Under the pieces are notes generated by a model, which saw nothing but the letters and a program-made list of their open reading frames with translations, was not told where the DNA came from and did no database searches. Shown in pieces: positions 12,484 through 24,559 of a stretch of 64,000 bases of DNA. The stretch is from the NCBI GenBank assembly GCA_021442155.1, contig JAKCPB010001392.1, positions 1 to 64,000 of the forward strand, given 5' to 3'. Numbering within the stretch: the first letter of the stretch is position 1; each line of letters starts with the position of its first letter. The stretch is from Cymbidium sinense. Taxonomy: Eukaryota > Streptophyta > Magnoliopsida > Asparagales > Orchidaceae. The position numbers were made by a program, and so were the translations under genes.

Positions 12484-12721
12484 AGCCTTAGGCTCCATAG
12501 TGTTGCCCTTAGAGATAGATGATTGGATGGAAGCCAAGTATCACATTATGACATGATACATCTTTCAACAATGCTTTGCTTGGGAGACCATGCATACCCG
12601 AGAACAACATAGTTCATCCTCTCTACATTAGTGTATGAAGTTCATGAGAGGTGGGATCATTTGTGTCAAAGAGATCTCAAGCCTTTACAGTTCATGAGGT
12701 TATATATGAGGATACTACCTC
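12484..12721 (+). pseudogene. Middle protease fragment of the host element, trapped between two insertions
   Basis: This 238 bp piece reads as the direct continuation of the protease broken at 4857. GGCTCCATAGTGTTGCC and GAAGCCAAGTATCACAT align with the reverse complement of 27,335-27,565 in the minus-strand element. Its right end (GAGGATACTACCTC) leads directly into the sequence that resumes at 37,643. It is the key evidence that the host was hit twice by separate insertions. It has no coding capacity of its own. It is too short for a domain call by itself, and the identification rests on collinearity. Confidence 0.85.
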
Positions 12722-15700
12722 CGTGGTTAAAATTTCTAAGGGGTCTCAGAGTCGCCTTTCAAATCTATTATGAGAAATGAAAGAGGACATGACCCTTATA
12801 GAAATTCATCTTTAGGATGCCACATGTTCTCTGAGATGTAATTACGTGATCGATGCGTCATCAAGGTATAGTGTACTATCTCAAAGCAAGTCACTACCCT
12901 TTAATGTACCTAATCACCTCAATAAGGACTCCTAAGGGATGGTGGTCTACATATGTATCAAAGATTCTTCCCTACTTTACATGGAAAAGTAAAGCAGGTT
13001 TATTTTAAATGGGTTCATTAAGTTCTCTAGGGCAAGCCCCCTAGTTAATTACATCCTAAAGGATGGGATCCTTAGAAAACTCTGATTAAGGTAAATGATC
13101 ATTGTCTCAAGATTTGAATAGGAAAGGACTACCAATCGATTGGTTTATGTTTGAAGATCAAATGGGATTGATCAAAAGAGGGAGTTATTATCAAAGCCAA
13201 AATGAGAGATAAGTAGGAGATGCCCACGATGCTAGGAAAACTAGCGAGCATCTCAAACTATCCTATAGTTGGGCTTTACATTTTAGAAATTGATTTAGTT
13301 TGTTTGAGTTACATTTTTCATTAGAATTTTAGGACTTAGGATTCCTTAACACAAGATTAAGGAAATGCCTAAGAGGTGAGGCTTATGGCCCACAAAGGGG
13401 AGGCAACCTCAAAACTAAATCTAAGGAGCTTCTGAGGGTGGAAGCACAACCTAAATCTAAGGCAAAAGTGGGTGATTGGTTTGCCTCCAGAGGACAAACC
13501 ACCCGATAGTTTGGACTTACAATCCTAGGGGTGGCCAATTAACTCCTCCTATGATTTTAAATACATGTAGGCAAGTCATTATGTTTATGCAAGATAGCTA
13601 TTATTATTTAGAAAGAGACTAAGTCTTTAAACTCACTCCCTAAAGAGACTAGATCATGTAAAGGGACATGCATCAAATGACCTAAATCTAATGCAATTTC
13701 AAATTTCATTTTATTTTCATTTTGGACAAATATTTTGACTCAGCTAATAGGATTTTATGACTAATGCATGAGAAAGAAGATTATTGGCCAAAATCATGAA
13801 GGGAGGAGGTGAGTTTCCACCATGGCTCAGGTCAAGGAGTTTCTCAGCAAGGTGGAAGCCCTCCAATCAAGGGTGAAATAAGATGCATTTGTGCATGATA
13901 TTACAAAAGAAATGCTCATCCACCTAAGGGTTGCTAATTCTTTTATCTTGATTTTAAACCTAAGCTTTAGGTGAGGTTATGAGTTGTTTAATTTTAATTT
14001 GAATTGTTAAGTTGGGTAAAGATTTATTTTTCTACTGAGCCTAATCCAATCCATCCAAGGCCATACATAAAGCAAGGAAGAAACTAGGAAAATCATGCCA
14101 CTTAATGCAAAAGCTAAATAAATCATCAATCAATTTATAAAGCTAATCAAAAAGAATAAATGCCATTATGGTGGCACCACCGCCAAACCAAAATATCAAA
14201 TATGGGTAGCGAGCTCTACCCTTATACAACCCAGATTACAAATGAATCAAATTACAATTTAAGCAAAGGAATTCATTATTAGGGGGTCTTCAAGCTTTAT
14301 TCTTCTTTCTTCCTTCTTCTTTCTTCTTTCTTCTTCTTCTTTTCTTTCTTTGGTTCCTTCTTTTAGATGATTGGAAGGTGGATGCTCCAAAGCTTCACAT
14401 CGTGCATAAGATAGGATCTTATGACCAATGCTTATCTAATCCCCATAACAATCATTCCAAAATCCTAATTATACAAATTTTTACATGAAAAGGAAAAGTG
14501 GAAATCTAACTAACACACAAAATAAGATTAGCTAAAACATACCACAAATCCAAGCATGTATATTGGACTTATCACCCACATGGGTGACTAAGTCCACTTG
14601 ACTATGGATTATGCTTAGGGGTATAAAGCACACTAGCAAAAAAGCATTTATATTTTTATTTATGATAGCCCTTAAGCACAATCCTGAAAGAATAGTTAGA
14701 CTAAGACATCCTACCATTCATTCTATGAGCATACACCCATCAATCTAAAACATATATCACAAAAAAAACATAACATCAAACCATGCTAAGGAGGGTGGTT
14801 TAGGCTAATGTGTGTTTTAAGTGTATTAAGGTTGATTTTTTATTTCATATTTCATTTTGTTTAAGTGGATCCTACAATTAATTACTAAGTTATGAAGAGA
14901 GGGAAAGAGAGAACTTCTCTTTCCTTCCCTAACCTAAGTAATTTCTAAAGTAGATTCACATTTTAGTTTCATTTAGGTTAATGTTTTGATTACATCTTTT
15001 GATTAATCCTAAGTTTAGATAATACTCTAAACAAACCTATTCAAAAAGAAAGGCATTTTTAGATTAAATAAAATGAATCAAATCTCAAATAAAACATATT
15101 ACTTCATTTCTTTCCCAACATATATAACATGCACATGGATGGAATCTAAGTATACCTATACATGCAAATGAAAGTATTTAACACACTTTATGATGCATGC
15201 TAAGTAATCAATTTAAGGAAAGTTAGTAGCTGAATATGCATGATTTTTTTTTATTAAGTAAAAGGTTTTCCTTATCCAAATTTTCACATACATACATGAA
15301 AGTAAGAAAGGCATAAGTGAGTACACGCCATTGTTAACCAGAGGTGTAAGGTACAAGACCTACTTAGGGCTACTTAAAACCTCATAACCTCGGGGTATAC
15401 CACTTTCCTTAAGTACAACCATGTATATAAAAGAAGTGAAATAGAAAAAGAAAATGCAAAAGTTGTTTGATGGTTTCATTTTATCTTATGCAATGTATAC
15501 ATGTAAATATAGGCAACCCTTCTTAGTTGATTGCATAGGAATGAATAGGGTATAGAATTAAGTAAGTGTTGGGTTCTTTTTAAATGAACCCTACATCTTA
15601 CCAACTCTATTCAAACTATGCTATAAGAAAAAAAAGGAAACCTATACTAAGCATGACTTTATAATCTATCACATGCAAACTTATAATTGCATAAGTAGCA

Positions 15701-16984
15701 CACTTTTTTAGATTTGGTATTTGACTTATGTATTTTGAAAATAATTTGGATTTAGTAGTGATAATAGCCACTCATATTTCTACTTTAGCCAACACATGCA
15801 AATTTGACATAAAGTAAACAATTTCATTTTAAAATTTGAATTTCAAAATTATGAATGCATGAAATCACATGGCATACAACTTAACATGTTGGGGAAAGAT
15901 TCAAAGTAATGAAAGCATGTAACAAACTCACTTCACTTAAATCCTAAAGACATTCTATAGAATAAGAAAATTTAGAATAAATCAAAGTGAATTTCAAAGT
16001 AATTTTTTGTTTAGTTTGAAATTTAATTTAATTTGAAAAGGTGAGATGAGTTTGCTGTTCCCAACCCATTCCCACATGTGTTTGATATTTTTGTTTAATT
16101 TTTAGGTGATTAGATCCATTTTATGTGTTGATTAGGTTAAGGTATGAATTAAGTAGCTTAATTAACACACCACCTTAGAAGAATTAACTAAATAATTATG
16201 AGTTAATGAGATGACTTAAAACCTACAAGGAATTTAAATTTGCAATGCACTTAATAATGAAAAGGCCTAATGCAATTTGGCTCCTAATTAAAAGTTAATT
16301 AATCTAAGAGGTTTAGCTTCAGTAATTTCAAAACACCATTTCACACATGTGAATTGGGTTTTGATTTCCTTAATTGAACTTAGGCTATTAACACCTAAGC
16401 AGCTACCCAAGGTAGATTAATTAAGTTCTTGAACTTTTTAGAATTTTAGAAATTGATTAAGGGATAATTAATGAATTAACCCTTAATTAAGAGGAGATTA
16501 AGAGAGAAGAGGGGTTTAGGAATAGCTTAGGAAATGCCCAAAATATTCCATAAACCTCCTACTCTGGATTGAATCAACTAATCATAGGTTAAAATCACTA
16601 ATCATACCCCAATTATGCTTAATTACATAGAAGGGTAATTAGGAAACCATATGCAATTAGTCTAATCAAGAATACAATAAATCCCAAGAAAATTATGAGA
16701 GGCAGAAGTCATCCCCTAAAACTTACCCAAGAAATTTGGGATTAATCAAAGGCCTAACTAAAAAATAATAAGAAAAATACACTTTCTAATAAAACCTAAA
16801 TTCCAAGAACATCATAATTTAAAACTCATCAAAATTAATTTAAAATGTTTTGGGTTTAATTATCTATCCATAGGATTTTACTTCATAATTTTTTAAATTT
16901 TCTAGCAAGAGTTATGAATTTTTGAAGTTCTCTAAGTGAATTAGGAATTAATTAATGCATTTTATTAATCCCTAACTAATCCCC

Positions 16985-17090
16985 TAGCTCACGCGTGTGG
17001 CGGCGGTGGATCAACTTTACACATGCGTGCTGAGGGTCCAATTAACTTGTAACCTCATGGATGGCACGTGGCCTGCGCTTTAATCTCGAT
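16985..17090. promoter_or_regulatory. GC-richer patch with a G-box in the LTR
   Basis: This is a local island of GC in an AT-rich LTR, with CACGCGTGTGGCGGCGG and a perfect G-box CACGTG at 17,065-17,070 (GGCACGTGGCC). The equivalent place in the solo LTR has ACGTGACGTG at 9449-9458 inside a similar patch, so ACGT-core elements are present in both copies. It could be part of the LTR promoter. I see no convincing TATA box that fixes a start. Confidence 0.4.
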
Positions 17091-18189
17091 CAAAGATCAT
17101 GGCTAGGATCCCCCATTTTAAAAACATAAATCTAAACATGTTAAATAATCTCAACCGTCCATCTAAAATGCACGGATGGATGGATGAGATCATCCAAGTT
17201 TTTCCCTTGATCAACAGAGACCATCCATGATCAAGGGGAATATCCAAGCTAGATATAGCATAGATTCAAACTAGATTAAACCCACACCATCTAAGGACAT
17301 AGAGTGGAAAATCCAACGGTCAAAAATCGATGTGGTGAAAATTTCTTTCACAAAGCTCCACACCAGACTGAGTTTAGTGATCAAAATCCCATACCTTGGA
17401 GGTGATCCGTGCTCGATTCCCTTGGAAGCTTCATCTAGTTAAGATAAGCCTTGTGAGAGTATGAGCACTTGAGGTTGGAGATCAATGTGGACCAACTCCA
17501 CTTTGCTTGAGCTTGACTTTAATCCAACTCCTTCCTTATTGTGGGAACCAAGAAGCTTGGTGTGCTTAGCTCTAGATGAAGTGTGCAAGAGAAATTGGAA
17601 GGAAATTGAGTGAGGAAGAAATTTTGCTAATGGATTGAGCTCCCCTATTTTTGCACTATGCAAAATTGAGAAATGGGTAATTCTAATCCTCTCTAAGAAG
17701 GGGCTCGATGATTGAGTTCCTTAGCTTCAATTGAGGGAGGAAAGATTGAATTAGGGAGTATATCTCCCCTTGAAGGATCAGGGCGATGAATTTCCATTTT
17801 GATCCAATTAATCATATTGGGAGGTATTTGATTGTATTTTGAGTGTGCACATGGTTGGTTTGATCCAAGGTGGATTGCCAACCTCCCATGTGAATTTAAA
17901 TTTGAGAGGAGTTTGAAATTTCAATTTTGAGCTAGGGGTTGAGTTTAGCCTAGGGACCAAATGGGCTGACCCAAACCTGTTGGGTTGGGTGCACCACTCA
18001 TCACTAAGTCCCATTGAGCTTTTAGGAAAGCCTCAAGTGAATGTGAAGAGGGTGTGACCAAATTACCCATGGGTTAGGCCAAAATTTGTTCTATGGCCTA
18101 GGATGGATTCATTTTATTTTTTCTAGTTTGGACATGTTGGTATGTGGAGAAACTAGGTTTGGCCAAGTTTCATTAGATTTGGAATCCAT

Positions 18190-19020
18190 TTGATAGGGTT
18201 TGATGCTCATGTTGACCCATTTAGGTCAAAATGGGTCAACTTGGGTCAAGTTGACCAATAGGTCAAAATTACCAAGGTTGGTCAAGTTCATATGACCATT
18301 TGAAATGTTTTGGTGGATTTGGTTTGATTTAATTTGGTATATATTTGATTTTTTCTCATATGACTTCATTTAGGTCAAATGGGTCAAGTTGACCTATTTG
18401 ACCCATTTGACCTATTTTGAGGTAAGGGTAGGTTTAGGTTAGTCATATGGAGTGGATTAGTATCTTTGTTTCCAATCAATTTGGGTTATTCAATTTTGGC
18501 TCAACATGACCCTTTAGGTCATGTTGGGTAGGTCCAATGGGTTGGTTTAGTTGGAGGCTTTGGTCAAGTTCCACAAGTGATTTGGAATGGACTTGACCCA
18601 TTGGTTTCAATTAATTTTTAGATCAAGTTTTGACACATTTTGACCCTTTAGGTCAAAATGGTTCAACTTAGGTCAAGTGAGCCAATTGGGATGGGTTGAG
18701 CTCAAATGTTGGCTTCAAGTTCAAACATAGGTCATGAGTGAACTTAGATCAATGGTTTCAATCATTTTGGCCTATGGTGGAATTTGGCTATGTAAGGTTT
18801 CATTTTGGGTTAAGTGTTGACTTGGTCAACCCTTAGGTTTGACTTGGTTTGACCCAATTTGATTGATTGATCATCCATGATGATTGTTGATCATGATGAG
18901 AGGCAAATGAGTTTGGTTCAATCCAATTTGTTAGGATCAAAATTTGGCTCATAAGTACTTTAGGTCACTTTGGGTCAAGTAAGCCTAAGTGGGTCAAATG
19001 GCTTGGTCAAAGCTTGATTT
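18190..19020. promoter_or_regulatory. Inverted GGTCAA/TTGACC (W-box-like) cluster in the 3' LTR
   Basis: I count about 20 TTGAC(C/T) or reverse-complement cores between 18,200 and 18,860. Some pair as perfect hairpins: 12 bp arms at 18,211-18,222 and 18,229-18,240, and 16 bp arms at 18,372-18,387 and 18,398-18,413. TTGACY is the WRKY-binding W-box core. The motif density and hairpins are observed; regulation is inferred. Confidence 0.5.
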
Positions 19021-19149
19021 GAAGTTGTTGATCTTGTATATGGACTCATGATTGAAATATAAATCCATTTACAAGTGGTTTGAAGTCAAATGGGTTTTGA
19101 TCCATTTAAAATTTCATATTCAAAGGAAGAATATGAAAGGGTTTTGGGT

Positions 19150-20000
19150 TTGATTTTTATTTGAGTTTTGATTGAAAGATTGAAGTTTGGATTTATATAT
19201 GAGCTGATTGTAGGATTGATTGAACCATGAGAGAAAATCAAGGGTTTTGATTTGAAAGTGATTTGGCTAAGTTCAAGATTTTGACTTGAAAGGCTTAGAT
19301 TGATTTTGAATGGATTTGAGTTTGATTTTGAAATTATTTTGATTGTTTGAATTTATATTTCATTTATATATGTGAATATGAGAATATAAATATCATGAGA
19401 AAATTTCAAGGATTTGAAGTGATTTAATCATGATTTAGGTTAAATCCTCTAATAGGAATTTAAAGGATTTAAGGAAATTTTTAAATTGAAATTTAATTTT
19501 TGAATTGGATTGGATTGATTTATATTTATATTTAATTTATATATGAGAGTACAAATAAGTTTTGAGAAAATCCCATGAGTTTGAAAAGGTTTGATCATGA
19601 TTTAGGTTAAATCCATTAAGGGAATTTAAAGGATTTAAGAGAATTTTAAGTCGAAATTTAATTTTTGGATTTGATTTGGTTGATTATATTTTTTATATTT
19701 ATATATATATAATATAAATGTGAATATAAATAAGTTTTGAAAATCATGAGTTTGAATAGGTTTGATCAAGATTTAGGTTAAATCCATTAAAGAGAATTTA
19801 AAGGATTTAAGGAAATTTCATGAATTGATTTTGAATTTTGAATTTGATTTGATGGGTTTGAATTTATATTTCATTTATATATGTGCATATGAATGAGAGT
19901 TTAAATGAGGTATGAGAAAATCTCAAAGGTTTGAAGAGGTTTGAATCATGATTTTGGTTAAGTCCTTTAGGAAAATTGGACTTAGCAAAATTTGGACTTA
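19150..20000. repeat. Five tandem subrepeats of about 170 bp in the 3' LTR
   Basis: Units begin with TTTATATATGTGAATATAA-like sequence and end with GGTTTGATCATGATTTAGG and TTAAATCCATTAAAGG, near 19,190, 19,360, 19,530, 19,690 and 19,860. A matching array lies in the 5' LTR at 36,460-37,250, so the expansion predates the insertion of this element. Confidence 0.85.
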
Positions 20001-20348
20001 AATTTTTATGGATTTTGATCATGGGTTTTAAATGTTTCAATCATGGATTTTTCATGGAATTTCAATCATGGAATTGATTTGAGTTTGGAGAAAATCAATT
20101 AGATTGATTTGGAGTTTGACTTGAGGAAGGAAGGTGAGGTTTAAGCTAAGGGTAGAAATTTTCCTAACACCCTAAGGCATGACCTATTCATATGGCTAAC
20201 TCTTCTAAGTCTCTAGGGCTGGGTTGGGTATCCACCTAATCACTAGATGTGTCTTAAGACTAAGGAACTCTTAAAGTCTAAAAGGAGTCGTATGTCTAAG
20301 ATGGAGGGGTTGAGAGCTCATTCTAAAAATGAGATCAACAAAGGCCGC

Positions 20349-20391
20349 CCAATAGGTGTGGTGTGATTGACGAGAACACCACACGTATTGG
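20349..20391. other. Hairpin next to the 3' LTR boundary
   Basis: Arms CCAATAGGTGTGGTGT (20,349-20,364) and ACACCACACGTATTGG (20,376-20,391) pair over 16 bp with one mismatch round an 11 nt loop. It lies 11 bp inside the element from the LTR edge at 20,337, where a polypurine tract would be expected. I see no good polypurine tract there. Confidence 0.8.
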
Positions 20392-20799
20392 TATTAACCA
20401 AAATGATCAACAAAACTAAGAGATCACAAGACCTAATAGAAACAATCTATTCTTAGGCCAAAGAATAGTAAGAATCTAGAGCTTAGTGCAATGTGGCTCT
20501 ACTGATGTCTAACACATAAGAGAGAGGGAAGAATCCACTAAGGGATAGAGTGTGAACCTTCCACTAGGAAAGCAAGTTCAAGTCATCCACAAGGGCATGA
20601 AAGGTTTGGTTTGATTTGAATCTCACTAAGGAGAAACATATTTGATTTGAATTCCACTGGGGAAGTGGGTTGAATTTGTTTCAAATTTTGTTAGGTTTGA
20701 ATTTTTAGATGAACCCTTTTTGGTTTTCAATAGAATTAGTAGGAGCCATGGAGGCTAAGACCTAACTCAATTTTACCAATCCAAAGGGGTGGTCTACTA

Positions 20800-22760
20800 A
20801 GCACATAGTAGGACTAACCAACCAAGGGATGCCTTTCAGTATGCAGCAACTGTACTAAGAAGAAAGCACAGTAGACTTATATCCTCCAAGTAAGGACCAT
20901 TTGCTGGGGTAATCTATTGGCAAGACAACAGATTGAACCCAACCTAGGGCTGACTATTGAGTGAATGCCACTGGGGGACTTAGATCAGCTCAAAGATAGT
21001 CAAGATTGATTTCATTTAGATTTGTTTATTTTGATTATGATGGATCCCATAGGTTTGATGAACTGCACTGAGTAGGGGCCATGGAAGCCAAGACCTAACT
21101 TAGATTTATCAATTCAAAGGGAGTAGTCTACAACCACAAGGTAGATTATCCAACCAAGGAAATGCCTTTTGGTACACAATGGTCAAGTCTTAAGAAGAAA
21201 GCATGGGGACTTACATCTTCTAGAAATAAGGAACCATTGGGGAGATCAGTTGCTTTGGGCACCAAATCAAACCGACCTAGACTATTGAGTGAATGCCATT
21301 GGGGGACTTAAATCAGCTCAAGAATAGTCAAGATTAATTTCATTTTTAATTTGTTTATTGAATTCCAGGTTTGCAATAGATCACCGAGAAGGAGCTTATA
21401 GAAGCCTAGATCTATCTCAAATTTACTGAACCAAAGGGAGTAGCTTCCCGACCGATGGGAGAACTATCCAATCAAAGAAGTGCCTTTCAGTTTGCAATGA
21501 TCAATTCAAGGTTTGAAAGCTCAGGGACTCACATCTTCTACTAGAAAAGATCACTGGGGTGATCAGTTGCTTTGGGAAATAAATTAAACCCGACTTAGGG
21601 CTGCTTGTTGATTTGTGACAATCATGCTAGAAAGAATGCATCATAGTATTACATCTTTCAAAATAAGATGATTGTTGGGGTAACCTATTTATGTAAAAAT
21701 AGATTGAACCCGGCCTAAGGGCGACTATGGAGTGAGTACCGTCCTAGGGATTTATCTCAACTCAGGTAGTCAGGCAATTCGTATAGGGAGTTCTGCTAAC
21801 ATTACCTTAAAAATAAGATGCCTTCTTAAGAGAAGGGGCGCTTTGGGGGCTTAAATTCCTAATCCACAAGTGAATTAATTTTTGTTTGTTTTAGTTTGTT
21901 CTAATATGGACCCTGTTAGTTTGTGAGGGATCAAACTAAGAAAGAGCTTATATCAGCCTAGACCTATCTTAGATTTGCTGAACCAAGGGTAAATTTATGC
22001 ATCCACTGAACAAATTCTCCAACCACAGGGGTGGCTACTAGGAAGGAACTATCAATCCAAAAGTAACAGTAGTGTCTAAATGGGGTCAAAGTTGATCCAA
22101 ATAGAGTGCCATGGGGATGGGTGGTAAAGGCTTAATCCAACACCAGAAATGACATGGTCATATATCCAATAGGTATTGGTGTCCAACTCAAGGAGCATGG
22201 ACTCATCCGAGTGGTGTACCAAGTGAGTCGCTATCAGTATAGTGAACATCAACCAGCCTAAGGTGCCTACCAATTTGCAACAATCATCCTAGGAAGAACG
22301 CTCAAGGACTCACATCCTCCTATAGCAGAATTGATTGTTGGGATTTGTCTTCTGCTCGATAGGTGTTATCCGACCTAGGGAAAATACCGAGTTAATGCCA
22401 CTGGGGAGTTATATCAACTCAAAAGAAGTCAAGAGGAAAGGAGCCTCTGGGGTACTTATCCTAAACCTCAAAATATACTAGACCTAATTAGAGCATGATA
22501 GTTAGTTCAAGAAGAAAGCACGAGGACTCACATATTTGTAAATGAAGTCAACATGAGGTAGCTTTCTTGGTGGGTGTGAAGAATACCATTAACAAGGCTC
22601 TTGGTTTTTTGCAATGATCAAGTTAGGAAGAAAGCTCAGGGACTCATATCCTCCAACAAATGACCACTGGGGTGACATACTTGCGAGGTAGCATGTAGAC
22701 CCGACCTAGAGCATCTAATGAGTGAGTGCCACAAAGGGTTTGCTCCCACATAAATTAGCT
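20800..22760 (-). repeat. Tandem repeat array in the 3' region of the minus-strand element
   Basis: About seven irregular copies share AGGAAGAAAGC, GGACTCACATCCTCC, TGGGGTGA, GACCTAGGGC, TGAGTGAATGCCACTGGGG and TTAGATCAACTCA. AAGAAAGC-type cores lie near 20,854, 21,190, 21,508, 21,625, 22,290, 22,508 and 22,627. The array lies between the end of integrase and the 3' LTR. The host element carries the same array in the opposite orientation at 42,030-43,690, so it is a family-level feature. Long 3' untranslated tandem arrays are known for Tat/Ogre elements. There is no coding potential. Confidence 0.88.
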
Positions 22761-23139
22761 TGAGAAAAAAGATTTATGTTTATTTTGTGCATATGTTAAA
22801 AGAAATAGGTTGCCTCCGAGGGACTCTTTTACCTTAAAACATCTTGGAATTATGAAATGATGCCAGATGGAAACAAGAATTCCCACCAAGAAAGGATGTC
22901 AGGTTCTCTCTAACTTAGTTAATTTAATGAAATAGGATGCCTCTCGTTATCTTACACCTATTCTAAAGAATGGAGATTGTGTTTATGTTGTGAAGAGGGA
23001 TAGGATGCCACCGGGGACTCTTACACCTACCTAAACACGCACATGGATTCCGAATAAGCAAACAACACTTGAAAGAAGAGAAGATTTGATGAATGGAATC
23101 AGATTTTGTTCTTTTATTAATGATATATTTTTAAATATT
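22761..23139 (-). other. Non-coding tail downstream of integrase
   Basis: This stretch holds more degenerate copies of the 3' array (GGTTGCCTCCGAGGGACTCTTT near 22,810, a similar copy near 22,930 and another at 22,990-23,030). An AT-rich segment follows, leading to the integrase stop region at about 23,140. No gene is seen. Confidence 0.6.
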
Positions 23140-24190
23140 TTATTTCATGGGTAATATTTCTTTAGATAGAGCCCATTAATTGAAGCAGTGTTCTCCTTTA
23201 CAATCAATAAGGCGATAAGATCCTCCTTGGTAGGCCTTCTCTCATACAGGGCCTTCCCAAGTGGGTTCAAACTTACATCCCATCTTTCGATGGGCAATAA
23301 TTAGTCTCCTTAGGACTAACACAAGTTCTCCTACTCAGAAAGGCTTGAGGCGGACAAGCTTGTTGTGAACTTGAATCATCTTGGCCTTGTACAACTTGAG
23401 GTTCTGACATGCTCGTAGATGACTCTCCTCCAAACCTTTGAGCTCTTCTAACCACAACTTTGCATTCTACTCTGTAGTGATCTTGTTACCCAGTGCTATC
23501 CTTAGTGATGGGAGTTGAACTTCTAAAGGAAGCTTGGACCCATACACTAAGGAAAATGGGGTAGGAGATGGATTTTGGAATGTGGGTGGTAGGCCACAAA
23601 GCTTCAACCAAGCCTTTCGTTCCACTATTTTGTTCTCATCAAGAGTCTTCTTGATTATCAGATGAGAGTTTTGTTGAATGCTTCTACTAAACCATTAGCT
23701 CTGGTAGTAGATGGTGGAGTATCTCCAATCTATATAATGTCTTCTAGCTAAACGATCTTCATGCTTTTGAATGCAGTACCATTATCAAATATAATTCATC
23801 GAGGCACCCCAAACCTATATATGATATGGTTCCTGAAAAATTGAAGCACATGCTGAGATGTGACCTCTATGAGTGGGATGGCTTCCTCCCACATGGAAAA
23901 GTAGTCGGTAGCAGTTAAGATGAACTGATGCCCCTTGGAGGAAGAAGGATCGATCAAAATTATAATGTCGGTACCCCAACACTCAAATGGCCATGAAGCC
24001 AAAGTAGGGTGTAGAATGTTGGGTGGTTGGTGGAGGACCACACCGTGTACCTGACATTGATGGCATCTCTTAGCTACATCCATGTAATCTGTGATCATAG
24101 AAGGCCCATAATATCCAATTCTTTTGATCTTCATCTTCATCTTTGGACCAAATTGATGGGCTCTATACAGACTTGAGTGTACCTCAGTTA
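23140..24190 (-). pseudogene. int: Integrase of the minus-strand element, broken
   Basis: Integrase inserts the cDNA into nuclear DNA. The segment 24,140-23,796 is open and shows MKMKIKRIGYYGPSM, then KRCHQCQ (the CxxC half of the HHCC zinc site), then WGTDIIILID with the first catalytic Asp at 23,967-23,969. After a stop, IIFDNGTAFKS gives the second Asp (23,784-23,786) and GLVEAFNKTL the catalytic Glu (23,682-23,684). The D-to-E spacing is 33 residues instead of 35, and a stop lies inside it. The C-terminal part (LKLYKAKMIQ, FRVGELVLVLRR, FEPTWEGPY) runs to about 23,200. All three catalytic residues survive, but stops and shifts make it inactive. Confidence 0.92.
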
Positions 24191-24559
24191 TAATGCCACA
24201 GGCTTCATGTTTATCCCAACAAGAGCATAGGAGAGAGCTCTCTATTTCACCTGATGAACTTATGACTTTTCTTGAAATAGTTTGCTAGTGTTCAAATAGT
24301 CTATAAACAATTGCCTCCAATCCAGCTCCTTGTCCATTTTAGCAATGACAACCTCCCCTTTAAGAGAAAGTCTCTCGATGATTTCAAAATTAATAAGGGA
24401 TATGCCTTATCTATTTTAGACCCTTATTAAAATGGACTCATCTTCCAGACATGCCAATTCTTTGGAAAGTTTGGCCAAGGCATCTCTATTATCTACTCGG
24501 GGAACCTTGTAGATGGTGACTTCAGGAATTTGGGCCAACAGCTTCATGGTATACTCATA

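Larger units (their letters stand above)
12722..20337 (-). repeat. 3' LTR of the minus-strand element (about 7.6 kb)
   Basis: Its ends match those of the solo LTR and the 5' LTR. On + it starts at GTGGTTAAAATTTC and ends AATGAGATCA next to the internal 3' region. Length is nearly the same as the solo LTR (7616 against 7626 bp by my boundaries). Inside, in + order, are the unit shared at 12,870-14,390, a TTC tract (14,285-14,350), AT-rich DNA to about 16,970, a short GC-richer patch at 16,985-17,090, the GGTCAA cluster and a 170 bp subrepeat array. No gene is supported. This is at the upper end of, or beyond, the usual LTR length in plants. Confidence 0.87.

Noticed and set aside
17439..18014. 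Three neighbouring minus-strand open frames in the 3' LTR, and similar ones at 9851-10,403 and 14,532-14,717
   Set aside because: They are short, not conserved in frame between the two LTR copies, and have no recognisable domain. The LTR is probably non-coding there.
4858..20337. Simple tandem segmental duplication of a 7.6 kb unit
   Set aside because: A 238 bp piece of the host protease separates the two units and restores host collinearity, which fits two LTR insertions and not a duplication.
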